Assembly (NCBI GenBank): GCA_030522415.1
Contig: CM060108.1
Coordinates: forward strand, 36,862,756 to 36,926,755
Reading direction: 5' to 3'
Length of the DNA: 64,000 bases
Origin: Channallabes apus
Lineage: Eukaryota > Chordata > Actinopteri > Siluriformes > Clariidae
Under the pieces are notes generated by a model. It was not told the origin of the DNA and made no database searches. It worked only from the letters and a program-made list of their open reading frames with translations. This document shows positions 12,968 to 23,278 of the stretch, one piece after another. Position numbers and translations under genes: made by a program. Positions within the stretch are counted from its first letter, which is position 1. Each line of letters opens with the position of its first letter.

Positions 12968-13945
12968 ATTTTTTTCAGATTTTCTCCAGATTTTGTACCT
13001 GGTCAGTTTTCTGATTAACAAGGCAGAAAAGGATGTATAATAGGAGCTTGAATGGGTTTAGATTTGAGCAATAAAAATAAAGGCTTTCTGACAAATCATG
13101 TATGTTTTAACATTAATTTTTATCAAAAGTGAAGGTAATATTTAGTAATATTCATGGCAAGGAAACCCGTCGGAGGTCTCACGTACATGCACACACAGAG
13201 CAGCTGGGTCTTTTCAGATCATGTGCAATGGATAGCCTGGTCAATATTTTTATTCCATGGACGCAGTCCAAGTTTTGTGGAGGAGGGTTAAAAAGAATTC
13301 TTGCATAATAATACTGTCTTTCTCTTGAAAACCCCCTTTCCCAGCAGAAATTCCAGAGAGGTGTTTTGAGTGTCACTGACCCTTCTAACATGGTTTTGAA
13401 CTCAGGACTGTGGGAGAAAGATTGTGGCTGGATGTAAACAAATCAACTAGTTCTAATTTCACTTAGTAGATATGCGATCTGCACAGTCTGCCACTAAGTT
13501 CATTTCTACACAGTGGCCCTGATTTGCTGAGATACAAATTAATGATCACTGATTTGCATGTGCAAGGAGTTAAGTAGGAGTGTTGCAAAGAATAAGTGCA
13601 TGAATAAGTAGAAGAAGATTGAAATGGATGTTTTTGCTTCTCTGTGCTGTAAATATCAGTTAAACCAAAACTGAACTTTATCTTATGCACATCATTTTAT
13701 ATTACTGTAGGTAAGTAAAGGCTGTGGGACGTGTTGAAAAATTATATGCTGTTGTCTTCAAAGATGTAAATACAGTATATTCCCTTTGTAAAAACTTGTT
13801 AATACTTTTTGATTGTTTAACGGGTTGCTGCAGGTGTTTGTACTGTAAGATTGGCTACATTTTTAGACGGGTCAGTCCTGATCCTTGAGCGTGTCTTTGT
13901 TCTACTGAACAAGAATAATAAAAGCACAAATGAGTACATGATGTG
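12052..13945. other. svep1 intron 1, no gene seen
   Basis: AT-rich intron. Contains a short AATA-repeat patch near 12220-12252, a T-run at 12571-12586, a CCCCAA-rich patch (12895-12925) that leads into a GT microsatellite at 12930-12964, and no recognisable exon. Confidence 0.5.
12930..12964. repeat. (GT)n microsatellite
   Basis: An uninterrupted GT dinucleotide tract of about 17 units, directly preceded by a CCCCAA-rich patch. Confidence 0.95.
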
Positions 13946-14449
13946 TACACTGTAACAAATTGATGTAAATTTACAGGACTTTTTTTTTTTTTACAGTTTC
14001 CGACTGTTTTTTTCGAAATACTGCACTTTTCTGTAAGAGAAACAGCATTACTGTGATTTACAATATTTAACTGTAAATATTGTGCAAGTACTTTTGCTGA
14101 TTTTGTGGGCGCAGTAGGTTAAAGCGCTCGCCCTATCATCTGGAGATCGCAGGTTCAAACCCCGGGTGATGTTCAATTGGACACGACTAGATTGAGGGAA
14201 AGAATTGGGCAGGACTAAAAAAAATTTTCTTTTAAATATTCCTGTTAAAAATACAAGTTGTCCGAATAATTATTTACCACTAAAATACAGTAAACAGTAC
14301 AAAATCACAGTAATAAGCTGTATATCAAAATACAGCAATTTACTGTAGTCTATTTCTACAGTACAAATACTATAATAAAACAGCATTTTACTGGCAAAAC
14401 TGCTGCCAGTAATTTACTGTAATTTTACATGAAATTTTTTTACAGTGTA
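13946..14449. mobile_element. MITE with ~30-bp inverted ends
   Basis: The left end TACACTGTAACAAATTGATG and the right end, read on the opposite strand as TACACTGTAAAAAAATTTCA, form imperfect inverted repeats of about 30 bp, and both outer bases are TA. The interior is rich in TACTGTA/TTTACAG words, as in common fish MITEs, and has no coding capacity. It contains a tRNA-like segment at 14107-14200. This looks like a non-autonomous DNA transposon. The superfamily is not certain; a TA target would suit Tc1/mariner-type movers. Confidence 0.65.
14107..14231 (+). repeat. tRNA-like SINE head inside the MITE
   Basis: Shows a polymerase III A-box-like GCGCAGTAGGTTAAAGCGC and a B-box-like AGGTTCAAACCCC about 30 nt apart, then a short A-rich end. 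It is too diverged and has the wrong arms for a real tRNA gene, so I call it a tRNA-derived SINE fragment. Confidence 0.5.
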
Positions 14450-14482
14450 GATCAAAGATGTTTTATACAGTACTCTGCTGAT

Positions 14483-14486
<4 letters not shown>

Positions 14487-14561
<75 letters not shown>
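14487..14561. repeat. (CA)n microsatellite
   Basis: About 37 uninterrupted CA units, 26 bp to the right of the MITE edge. Confidence 0.97.
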
Positions 14562-14565
<4 letters not shown>

Positions 14566-15364
14566 AAATGTGTGGCCAATCTTTTTGCTCTGATCTACAA
14601 GTGTAGGTGCAAATGAATGGAAAAAGCTGTGGGTTTAGTAGAGTTGCATCATTAAGGCAAACAGAGCAACACAAGCCAAAAGTGTTTATTAGAACAAATA
14701 AAAAGAAGTGAGATGAAAAGGAATGACCAAAGGTCAGAGAATTAGGAAAGGAAGACAAATTAGAAACAGCAAACAGCTCTGGTATTCCCTGCATCCCTGC
14801 TGGGATGATAAGGGAAGATTGTGTTTCTACAATATGACTAAACCTTGCTGCTTCCCGCACACGTGTTTGTGCTGCTAATAAGGATTGATGAGAAAGATCA
14901 AAATGAGAAATGGGCCTCCATCCCCCACAGCTAGATAAAACAGCGAGGAATTTCTTTAAAGCACCTGAGACTTGCCAGCAGACAGAGCGATAAGATCCAG
15001 AGGACTTTGTCGACCCCCAGCAGACAAGAGTAGACCGTGTAGAGAGGATGAATGAGTCGTCTCACATGTCTATGGTGAACAGAACTGGGTGTACTTTTTC
15101 CATAACAAATGAACTTTATTGTGTGTAAGAGAACCCTATGAGCCGTGAGTTATATCATCATTTAGCCATACGGCAAAGAGTCCCTGTGACCCGCGTCATC
15201 ATTTAGCCATATGCCCATGTTGTCATAGCACATTATGTGTTTGCGTCATTCTTATGTTTAGGTTTGAAGAACTGCTTAGATTAAACACTAACACTGGTGT
15301 TTTAAAAATGAAGTCTCTTTTGTTTGTATGTTTATATGGTCTTGTATATTATAGTTTATACTAA
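14562..15364. other. svep1 intron 1, nothing recognised
   Basis: A mildly repeated phrase (CATCATTTAGCCATA at about 15157 and 15198) gives a small imperfect duplication. The minus-strand frame at 14414-14860 runs through the CA repeat and is not a gene. Confidence 0.5.
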
Positions 15365-16550
15365 TCAGCAGTGCTACTACTACTGCATGCAAGAGATGCT
15401 GGTCTGAGGGTGGGTAATACAGAGGCCTGTAACAGAGCCAGGGCATTAGAAATCAGAGGCATTAAGAATGTAAACATTTTTGACAAAGATTGCATTGTGA
15501 AAAACTTCCACAGCAGCTCTGACCCCAAACTCATGTGGGAGGGCGTTGATGACTGCAAATCAACAGAACAGACTCTCCTAACCAGCAGACCTTTTCTCTC
15601 TAATGAGCTCAATCACATCTACCCTCTCTTTGACAAGGCAGCAGTTGACTATTGTTGATCATGTTGACCATCCGCTCTCACTTTAAGCAACAGATATGCG
15701 TTCAGCACAGAGCAGAGTGGATGCATGTAATGCCATTGGCCCTGATGGAATATGTGGGCATGTGTTCAGGGAATGTATCCAACAGGGCATGTGTCCAGCT
15801 GGCTCAGGTCTTCACTGGAATATTCAACCTGTCACTTGCCCATGCTACAGCCCCCACATGCCTAAAGAAAACTATCATACCGTTGTCTAAGCCCTCTACT
15901 AAAGCATGATTGAATGACTTCCCCTCTGTTGTACTAACTCACATGGCATTGAAATGTTTTGACAAACTGGTGTTCAGTCACCTCAATGTGGGTCTGGTAT
16001 ACACTGATACCCCACCGATTTGGGTCCTGCTCAAGCAGGTTGACAGAAGATATACATAACAAGACTATATGCATAAAGATACACTTTATGAACATCAGCA
16101 CATCCATATGAAGGTGAATTCAGGACTATAGACCACCATATTAAGACCTCAGTCTGCTACAGTAGCTTGGGTAATTACTGTACATGTTCTTTATCATTAT
16201 CATAAACACTGATTATGTTCTGTGCACTGGGAAGACCAAAGTGCTCATTGTGGTGCTCATTATTGTAAATATCAACTAGGCTGAAGTAGACCATGTATCC
16301 AGCTTTAAGTTCCTGGGTGGTTACATCTCTGATTATATGTTCCGGCACCATAATACTTCAGTTTTAGTTAGGAAGGTGCAGAAGTATTTTCATCAGAAGT
16401 GAATCTTCATCTTCGTAGGGCTGCTTTCAGTGGACTGAACAGATGTCATGCATCAGCAATATCAGGACTATAGGGAGGTATAAAAACAAAGTATTGCGAT
16501 GTGTAGACAGTATGGCGAGTGTGTGGAGGTGCATTGTTATTGCAAGATCA
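15365..16550 (+). pseudogene. Decayed non-LTR retrotransposon (LINE) reverse transcriptase
   Basis: Two open pieces (15371-15658 and 15652-15909) and the sequence after them carry the pattern of a Rex1/CR1/L2-type ORF2: a segment like AIGPDGICGHVFRECIQQ, then FTGIFNLSLAHATAPTCLKK, then a 'LND(F)..VVLTHMALKCFDKLV' stretch after a stop. Further on, near 16295-16330, comes a FKFLGG-like motif typical of the RT thumb region. The catalytic FADD block is not recognisable. Frame changes and stops show a dead copy lacking its 5' part. The gypsy element is inserted just downstream. Family assignment is from motif order and not from a search. Confidence 0.65.
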
Positions 16551-16603
16551 CAATGCCCTTTGATTGCAGTCTTCTAAATTTAATCCAGAGTTTCGGATTC
16601 AGT

Positions 16604-16608
16604 CCTTT
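16604..16608. repeat. Target-site duplication, left copy (CCTTT)
   Basis: CCTTT immediately before the 5' LTR equals CCTTT at 21765-21769 immediately after the 3' LTR. A perfect duplication supports one unrearranged insertion. Confidence 0.9.
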
Positions 16609-16991
16609 TGTCATACACACTCAATCTGCGCCCGGCACTAGGACCCGGAAGTAAGACGGGCGCAAAACCAGGAAGTATAAAAGAGGTAAACAAACGATGG
16701 CTTACCGCTCAGTCATTGAGTTCGGCCCATGTCAGCTCCAGCTGTCGTTTCAGCAAACCGTGAGTACTCACATGTTGGTTCCGTTTGTCTTTGCTATTGT
16801 GTGTGTATTTTTAGGACGCGGGTTAAATTTGTGTTTTTCCCTTGCTCCGCTTTTGTGAGAGTCCTTAAACTAAATCGCGTGGTTATCCTGCCTGTTCGCT
16901 TCTTTCCGCGTTTGGGTTTATCCTCCACGCTACATTGGGCTAACCGCTAAAGCTACGTCTTCTGGTCACCTCAGGTTAGTCCATCTTGACA
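16609..16991 (+). repeat. 5' LTR of gypsy element
   Basis: 383 bp, starting TGTCATACAC and ending CATCTTGACA. A TATAAAAG box is at 16676-16683, putting the RNA start near 16707. It contains a 73-codon open frame (16729-16950) that would be an upstream ORF in the RNA, and a GTGAGT donor-like site at 16760. I see no AATAAA. Confidence 0.95.
16676..16683 (+). promoter_or_regulatory. TATA box of gypsy LTR
   Basis: TATAAAAG lies 31 nt upstream of GCTCAGTCATT (16707-16717). That spacing fits transcription starting at or within a base or two of 16707, and the same box recurs in the 3' LTR at 21449-21456. Confidence 0.75.
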
Positions 16992-16992
16992 G

Positions 16993-17003
16993 AATGACTG
17001 AGC
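16993..17003 (+). other. Self-priming primer-binding site
   Basis: AATGACTGAGC lies 1 nt after the 5' LTR and is the exact reverse complement of GCTCAGTCATT at 16707-16717, the predicted 5' end of the transcript. No tRNA 3'-end complement is visible here. The Tf1/sushi group is known to prime reverse transcription with the folded 5' end of its own RNA. The gag start codon (16994-16996) lies inside this site. Confidence 0.8.
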
Positions 17004-18041
17004 CCTCCGCGGTAAACCCAGCGGATTATGCGAGTCTCTGCGACGTTGTAGATCAGCATGCGGCGCTAATCAATCAGCTAACCGGGGATCTCGCTTCTCT
17101 CCGCCGCGAGGTCGCTGAGCTCCGGCGGGAGAATACGGATCTCCGCGCAGCTATTGATGACGTCACTGCTCGATCGCACGCCGCGGGGGCCGCGGCGCCG
17201 CATCCCCCCCCCCCCTCCTTCTGATGTTTTTCTTTCTCTACCAGAGAAGTGGAACGGCACGGACGGGAAGTGCAGCGTTTTTCTGACAGCTCTCGATCTG
17301 GTGTTTGAGTTTAATGCCACCAAATACTCCACCGATCGCCTTCGCATTGCTCTTCTCGTCTCGTTGCTAAAAGGGCAGGCAGCAGAGTGGGCCACGGCAG
17401 TTTTACAGGCAGATACAGATACCGCCCACTCTTACAATGAGTTCATCCACCAACTCAAACTCACTTTCGAACATCCAGCGGGCGAGGTGGAGACCGACAC
17501 CAGACTTTATCACCTGAGGCAGGGAGGATTGCCCGTGAGCCGCTATACGGCCGAGTTTCGCACTCTCGCCGTCCAAACAACGTGGGGCGATGCAGCACTC
17601 CGGACATCCTACTACGAGGGACTGGCTTCTCGAATTAAGGACGAACTAGCCGGGCGAGAGCTTCCTGCGACCCTGGAGGGCCTGATCCAACTCGCTCTCC
17701 GGATCGACCAGCGCCTCCTCTCTCGTCCGAGGCCAGCCCCTCGCACCCTACCACCTGCACCCACCTTCGCCGTCACCACTTCACGACCAGCACCCGTCTT
17801 CACTGTCACCACTCCACGCCCCGCAGACTCCGCCACCTACGCCACCCCGGGGCATGTCGGTTCTCCACCTCCTGCCGTGGTTGACACCGGAGCCGGGGAA
17901 CCCATGCAACTAGGACGCGCCTCCTTGACCGCTGCAGAACGGGAGAGACGCTTTCGTGAAGGGCTCTGTGCCTATTGCGGGTCAGCTACACATCACAGGG
18001 CAACCTGCCCGCTCAGACCGGGAAACGCCCAGGCCCGGTGA
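16994..18041 (+). CDS. gypsy gag, interrupted by a frame break
   Basis: Gag forms the structural particle that packages element RNA in the cytoplasm. The ATG at 16994 opens a frame with a predicted coiled coil (heptad-like [20 protein letters not shown], residues about 27-57). That frame ends at 17224, just after a run of 12 C at 17204-17215. The rest of Gag continues in another frame from the C-run to 18041, with the retrotransposon gag core ([11 protein letters not shown] through [10 protein letters not shown]) and one CCHC zinc knuckle, [14 protein letters not shown], near 17987-18012. The two parts are one base out of register. Whether this is a true mutation, polymorphism of the C-run, or a sequencing/assembly error cannot be told here. 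The gag stop at 18039-18041 follows the frameshift site. Confidence 0.85.
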
Positions 18042-18079
18042 GAGGAGAGAGATACTCGCCGGGTCACCTTCGTCTCTCC
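18020..18079 (+). promoter_or_regulatory. Programmed -1 frameshift signal (gag/pol)
   Basis: GGGAAAC at 18020-18026 is in the right register (G GGA AAC in the gag frame), and the pol frame is exactly -1. Downstream, 18032-18038 can pair with 18059-18065 (7 pairs including one G-T) after a 5-nt spacer, and 18044-18050 can pair with 18073-18079 (7 pairs). The interleaved order is that of an H-type pseudoknot, although the gap between the stems is long. The heptamer is the same one used by sushi-ichi and the domesticated PEG10. Confidence 0.8.
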
Positions 18080-21000
18080 GCCATCACCACCCACTCCTCC
18101 CGTCTCACGGTTCAGGTACACCTCCAGGTTGGCCACAAACGGGTCCGAAGTGCTGCGTTCATCGACTCCGGGGCAGCAGGTAACTTCATTGACTCTGCAT
18201 ATGCCAAAACCCTGGGGGTAAAACTCGAGGCGTTATCCCAGCCCGTTCGCATCACCTCTGTCGACGGTCGCCCCCTCTCCACCAGCCCAATCAGCACCCG
18301 AACCGAACCCATCACCGTCTCCATCAACCAACACCATGAACAGTTAAAATTCTTCGTCACCTCCATCTCATCTCCACCCATCATCCTTGGTCATCCCTGG
18401 CTGCTCCAACATGACCCTCTAATCTCCTGGACCCAGAATCGGATCCTTCAGTGGGGCGCGACCTGCAACGAACTATGCCTACGGGCAGCGGCTGGGACGT
18501 GCTCTAGGGAGTCCGAGGCCCCCGACGTCGACACCAACTCCATCCCCGAACCATACCGAGACCTATCGGAGGTTTTCTGCAGGCGACGAGCCACCCATCT
18601 TCCTCCTCATCGTCCATACGACCTCGCCATAGACCTCCAACCCGGTACGATCCCCCCCCGCGGCCATCTCTACTCACTCACACCCACCGAGACCCAGGTG
18701 ATGGAGGAATATGTAAACAACGCCCTGCGCCAAGGCACCATCAGGCCCTCCTCCTCACCTGCCGCCGCGGGGTTCTTCTTCGTGAAGAAGAGAGGCGGTG
18801 AACTTCGCCCTTGTGTCGACTATCGGGGGCTCAACCATCTCACCATCAAAAACCGACATCCTCTGCCTCTTACCAACTCAGCCCTGGACGCCCTCTCTGG
18901 CGCCACCATCTTTACGAAGTTGGACCTCCGGAGCGCCTACAACTTGGTGCGTATCAGAGAGGGCGATGAGTGGAAGACGGCGTTCATCACCCCCACCGGA
19001 CATTATGAAACCCTTGTCATCCCATTCGGACTGTGCAATGCCCCCGCCGCATTCCAACACTTCATTAACGACGTCCTTCGGGACATGCTCGGTCGGTGGG
19101 CATTCGCATACCTGGACGATATTTTAATTTATTCACGCACCATGGAAGAACACACCCAGCACGTCAGGGCGGTTCTAAAGAGATTACTCGCCCACCAACT
19201 GTACTGTAAGTTGGAAAAGTGCGCTTTTCACGAGCGCTCCACCACGTTCCTGGGTTTTGTCATCTCGCCCCAGGGTGTGGCCATGGACCCGCAGAAGCTA
19301 GAGGTTGTGCGTCATTGGCCCCTACCCAAGACCCTCAAACAGCTTCAACGGTTTCTCGGGTTTGCGAACTTCTATCGTCGCTTTATCCGGGACTACAGTA
19401 CAGTTGCCGCCCCCCTAACCGCTCTGACCCGTCCCTCCTCTCTCCCTTTTCACCTCAACCCGGCAGCTGTCTCCGCTTTTCGATCACTGTGTCACCGCTT
19501 CACCACTGCACCGATTCTCCACCACCCAGATGTCAATAAATCATTCGTTGTGGAGGTGGATGCTTCAGATGTGGGCGCTGGAGCTATCCTCTCGCAGCAA
19601 GGTCCAGACCAAAAACTACACCCTTGTGGTTTTTTCTCCAGAAAATTTGACTCCACTCAGCAGCGATACGGGGTAGGGGACCGCGAACTGCTGGCCATAA
19701 AGTGGGCTCTGGAGGAGTGGCGTCACTGGCTCCAGGGCGTCAGTGAGCCATTCATAGTCTGGACGGACCATCAAAATCTAATCACCATCCGAAACATTAA
19801 ACAGTTAAATCCACGACAGGCGCGGTGGGCATTATTCTTTGAGAATTACAACTTCCACCTCTCATACCGCCCGGGGCCCAAGAACACCAAAGCTGACGCC
19901 CTCTCCCGACAACTAGAGGTGGACCCCCCCCGGGCGGACCCCGCGCCTGTCCTCCCCTCTTCCAAGATCATCGCACCCCTGCAACTGGACCTGGAAACGA
20001 GAGTGCGCCAGGCACGAGGTACAGAGACCGAACCGGCAGGTGTGCCACCTGGACGACTCTTCGTGCCTGAAGGGATGAGACCCGAGGTTCTCCACTGGGG
20101 ACACTCCTCCCCAATTTCGGGCCATCCAGGCACCCGACGATCCCTCCAATTTATCCAGCGCGACTTCTGGTGGCCATCCATGATGAGGGACGTCCAAGAG
20201 TTCGTTCAGGCATGCCCAGTGTGTGCCAGGGCGAAGACCACCAACCGACCCTCTCCAGGAGAACTGCAACCCCTTCCAGTCCCTCGACGGCCCTGGACGC
20301 ACATTGCCGTGGACTTCATCACGGGCCTGCCGGTCTCCGAAGGAAAGGACACCATCCTCACGATCGTGGATCGGTTCTCTAAGACCGTGCATCTGGTGGC
20401 TCTCGCCGGACTCCCGTCAGCAAAGGAAACAGCAGAGCTGATTTTAGAGCACGTAGTCCGTCTGCATGGGTTCCCCAAGGATATCGTCTCGGACAGAGGG
20501 CCCCAGTTCACAGCCCGGTTCTGGAAGGCCTTCTGCCGTCTGATCGATTCCACCTGCAGTCTGTCCTCCGGATACCACCCACAGACTAACGGTCAGACGG
20601 AGCGGACCAACCAACAACTGGAGCGCTACCTGAGGTGTTTCGTAGCGGACCGTCAGCGCTCCTGGGCACGCTACCTCATTTGGGCGGAACTATCACACAA
20701 CCTCCACATCTCCTCTGCCACTAACCTAAGCCCATTTGAGGTATGCCACGGTTTCCAACCCACCGTGTTCAACCACCCAGAGCCGGAGGTTGATGTACCG
20801 TCAGCCCAACAGTTGGTCCGCAGATGTCGGCGGCTCTGGACTACGACCAACCAGGCCATCCAACGTGCCAATGCCCGCTACATCCACCAACATCGCCGCC
20901 GACATCCTCCGGGACGACTATACCACGTAGGTGACAAGGTATGGCTGTCCACAAAAAACCTCCACCTCCGCACCGAGTCAAAGAAGCTTTCCCCCAGATT

Positions 21001-21427
21001 CATCGGACCATACCACATCACTCACAGAATTAACCCTGTCACCTACCGGCTCCAGCTGCCTGCGGCGCTCCGGATCCATCCAGTCTTCCACCTGTCCCAG
21101 TTCAAGCCCTTCATCACCTCACCCATGATTCCACCCACCCCCCCAGCTCCTCCTCCCCGGATCATCGACGGCGGTCCCGCCTACACCGTGCGCCGAATCC
21201 TTGACTCGCGCCCTCGGGGCAAAGGTACGCAATACCTGGTGGACTGGGAGGGCTATGGCCCCGAGGAGCGGTCTTGGATCCCGGCCCGGTTCATTCTCGA
21301 CTCCCAGCTAATTCGGGACTACCGTCACAGGGTATCCTCCATCCCAGGACCGTCAGGAGCCAGTCCTGGACAGGGGGGTACTGTCATACACACTCAATCT
21401 GCGCCCGGCACTAGGACCCGGAAGTAA
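18020..21427 (+). CDS. gypsy pol polyprotein (PR-RT-RNaseH-IN-chromodomain)
   Basis: The frame is open from 17975, but translation probably enters by -1 slippage at 18020, so no separate start codon is needed. Aspartic protease: DSGA at about 18164. Reverse transcriptase: [11 protein letters not shown] near 18909 and YLDD at 19109-19120. RNase [13 protein letters not shown] near 19550, then an NTKADALSR motif near 19882. Integrase: a zinc-binding H-H-C-C (HSSPISGH, then CPVC, about 20100-20222) and a D, D, E triad in AVDFITG (about 20312), VSDRGPQF (about 20492) and NGQTERTNQ (about 20599). Chromodomain: about 21178-21330, [10 protein letters not shown] to [10 protein letters not shown], which in this family targets insertion to marked chromatin. 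All key residues are present and there are no stops. The last 15 codons run into the 3' LTR. Confidence 0.95.
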   Translation, partial: GKRPGPVRGERYSPGHLRLSAITTHSSRLTVQVHLQVGHKRVRSAAFIDSGAAGNFIDSAYAKTLGVKLEALSQPVRITSVDGRPLSTSPISTRTEPITVSINQHHEQLKFFVTSISSPPIILGHPWLLQHDPLISWTQNRILQWGATCNELCLRAAAGTCSRESEAPDVDTNSIPEPYRDLSEVFCRRRATHLPPHRPYDLAIDLQPGTIPPRGHLYSLTPTETQVMEEYVNNALRQGTIRPSSSPAAAGFFFVKKRGGELRPCVDYRGLNHLTIKNRHPLPLTNSALDALSGATIFTKLDLRSAYNLVRIREGDEWKTAFITPTGHYETLVIPFGLCNAPAAFQHFINDVLRDMLGRWAFAYLDDILIYSRTMEEHTQHVRAVLKRLLAHQLYCKLEKCAFHERSTTFLGFVISPQGVAMDPQKLEVVRHWPLPKTLKQLQRFLGFANFYRRFIRDYSTVAAPLTALTRPSSLPFHLNPAAVSAFRSLCHRFTTAPILHHPDVNKSFVVEVDASDVGAGAILSQQGPDQKLHPCGFFSRKFDSTQQRYGVGDRELLAIKWALEEWRHWLQGVSEPFIVWTDHQNLITIRNIKQLNPRQARWALFFENYNFHLSYRPGPKNTKADALSRQLEVDPPRADPAPVLPSSKIIAPLQLDLETRVRQARGTETEPAGVPPGRLFVPEGMRPEVLHWGHSSPISGHPGTRRSLQFIQRDFWWPSMMRDVQEFVQACPVCARAKTTNRPSPGELQPLPVPRRPWTHIAVDFITGLPVSEGKDTILTIVDRFSKTVHLVALAGLPSAKETAELILEHVVRLHGFPKDIVSDRGPQFTARFWKAFCRLIDSTCSLSSGYHPQTNGQTERTNQQLERYLRCFVADRQRSWARYLIWAELSHNLHISSATNLSPFEVCHGFQPTVFNHPEPEVDVPSAQQLVRRCRRLWTTTNQAIQRANARYIHQHRRRHPPGRLYHVGDKVWLSTKNLHLRTESKKLSPRFIGPYHITHRINPVTYRLQLPAALRIHPVFHLSQFKPFITSPMIPPTPPAPPPRIIDGGPAYTVRRILDSRPRGKGTQYLVDWEGYGPEERSWIPARFILDSQLIRDYRHRVSSIPGPSGASPGQGGTVIHTQSAPGTRTRK
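21370..21381 (+). other. Polypurine tract of gypsy element
   Basis: ACAGGGGGGTAC ends directly at the TG of the 3' LTR. A purine run at this spot primes plus-strand DNA synthesis in LTR elements. It lies inside the pol reading frame. Confidence 0.8.
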
Positions 21428-21764
21428 GACGGGCGCAAAACCAGGAAGTATAAAAGAGGTAAACAAACGATGGCTTACCGCTCAGTCATTGAGTTCGGCC
21501 CATGTCAGCTCCAGCTGTCGTTTCAGCAAACCGTGAGTACTCACATGTTGGTTCCGTTTGTCTTTGCTATTGTGTGTGTATTTTTAGGACGCGGGTTAAA
21601 TTTGTGTTTTTCCCTTGCTCCGCTTTTGTGAGAGTCCTTAAACTAAATCGCGTGGTTATCCTGCCTGTTCGCTTCTTTCCGCGTTTGGGTTTATCCTCCA
21701 CGCTACATTGGGCTAACCGCTAAAGCTACGTCTTCTGGTCACCTCAGGTTAGTCCATCTTGACA
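21382..21764 (+). repeat. 3' LTR of gypsy element
   Basis: 383 bp, same length as the 5' LTR; no difference was found on reading the two side by side, including the identical 73-codon frame (21502-21723). It is followed by the right CCTTT duplication at 21765-21769. Confidence 0.95.
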
Positions 21765-21769
21765 CCTTT

Positions 21770-23278
21770 ATTAAGTATCTTACTGTAATAAGAACTGTTA
21801 ATTATTGAACCTTGACCACATGATTAATCCAGCCTAGGCACAAATCTAATAAATGGATAAATGAATGAATGAATGAATGAATGAATGAATGCACAAATGA
21901 ATGAAACTCCTACATGTTTGTTAGGTTTAATAGTTGTAAAAACACAACTCCAGATTGTTTGGTGTCCAAATGTAAATAATTTGCTCATACAAAGAAGAGT
22001 AAATACTGTAGATTCTAATCAGTTGAAGTTAACAGAATAAAACAGTATTTGGAAATATGAAGACAAATATAGTGTGGCATGTTTAATCAATTAAATTCAA
22101 ATTTAAAATTCAAATTCAATTAGTGTATATTTGTTTAGGCAGCTAATATATCACTAAACATTGGATTTATCTACAATGTACAATAATAAATAAATAAAAT
22201 ATCTTAAAATTGAGCAAGATTGGCTGCCCAGAAGATTAGGTTAGATCATTTGGTTCTATAGTAGCTGTTTCCTGTCATATGAGAAACATATGTGAAGGAA
22301 CCACATTACCATGCCATTCTGTAGAATTGGGTTTCTTTTAACACTCTGCCAAATGCTGTCAAACTTGATCCTTATACACTTATTTGCACAGGTATTTTGG
22401 CTTTTCAACCTAAATGAACCCAGAAGGCCCTACTGGACATCAATCAAAAATCATTTATCTGATTGCAAATACCATGCTGTAAAAATTTGCCCCATTCACA
22501 AAGTCTTTCTTTCTTTCTTTTTAATTGCAACTGTTATCAACATTTTAACAGTTCAGCTACCAATTCTTACAAACCCCATGAGACATTTGATGAAAAATTC
22601 AACCAGACAAGCACTGAGTGAAAAGTGTATAGAGGGGAAAAAAATGTGGAGAGAGGTTAGAGCTTAATGGGCTGGTTTTAAAAGCTGACTAAACAGGGTA
22701 CAAATGATGTGTCAAGAAAAAATATCTTATGGATTTACAAATATATTTTTTTATATATGGTAGAGAAAAATGAAACTGGGAACACAGAAAGAAGCAAAGG
22801 GTTAGAGGACAATGAACAGAGGAAGAAAAATTGACCATATTGATAGCGACTGGAAATAGAAAAGATATTCCTTCTATTTCACATTTTTCAACATGACAGT
22901 AAATCAGGCTTAGGTATTTTATGTCTGTGAAGGCTAAATCTCTTGGTGCCTAATGGTTTTTGCAGGAGTGCTGCGCCTTCTCTCTGTGTGAGTACTGTAT
23001 ATTGGACATTAAGTTGGTTATATACTAGCATACTTACCACACATATGCATTTATCTCTAGTAAATGGATTACATCACTTATTTATTTTAGTTTTGGGGAA
23101 AAGAGCATCCTAGTTCTATTAGATTACAGTAGGTGGCGATTTTTTGAGCAGATAAAAAGAAAAATTAGGAATAGCATTGGGAATAATCACATTTATGTAT
23201 TTATTTATTAATTTATTTATTTAATTAAGCAAATAGAACTAGAAGTGACATCACATCCACAAAACATTACCTTAACAA
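21770..23278. other. svep1 intron 1, no gene seen
   Basis: AT-rich intron resumes after the gypsy element. A short GAAT tetranucleotide run lies near 21861-21891. The frame at 22311-22667 has no recognisable domain. Nothing else is structured. Confidence 0.5.

Larger units (their letters stand above)
16609..21764 (+). mobile_element. Full-length Tf1/sushi-type Ty3/gypsy (chromovirus) retrotransposon
   Basis: A 5156-bp element with two 383-bp LTRs that appear identical, each TG...CA, flanked by CCTTT on both sides (16604-16608 and 21765-21769), the 5-bp target duplication expected for Ty3/gypsy. Order: LTR, gag, protease, RT, RNase H, integrase, chromodomain, LTR; this order and the C-terminal chromodomain define chromoviruses. 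It is far more GC-rich than the surrounding intron, as expected of a recent arrival. It sits in svep1 intron 1 in the gene's own orientation. The pol frame is open throughout; gag has one frame break at a C-run. There is no envelope gene. Confidence 0.95.

Noticed and set aside
16729..16950. 73-codon frame present in both LTRs as a separate gene
   Set aside because: It is identical only because the LTRs are copies; no protein family is apparent. Kept only as a possible upstream ORF.
17078..17395. Minus-strand frames inside the gypsy element
   Set aside because: Shadows of the GC-rich gag/pol coding frame; no domain of their own. The same applies to 17612-17836, 19846-20553 and other frames there.
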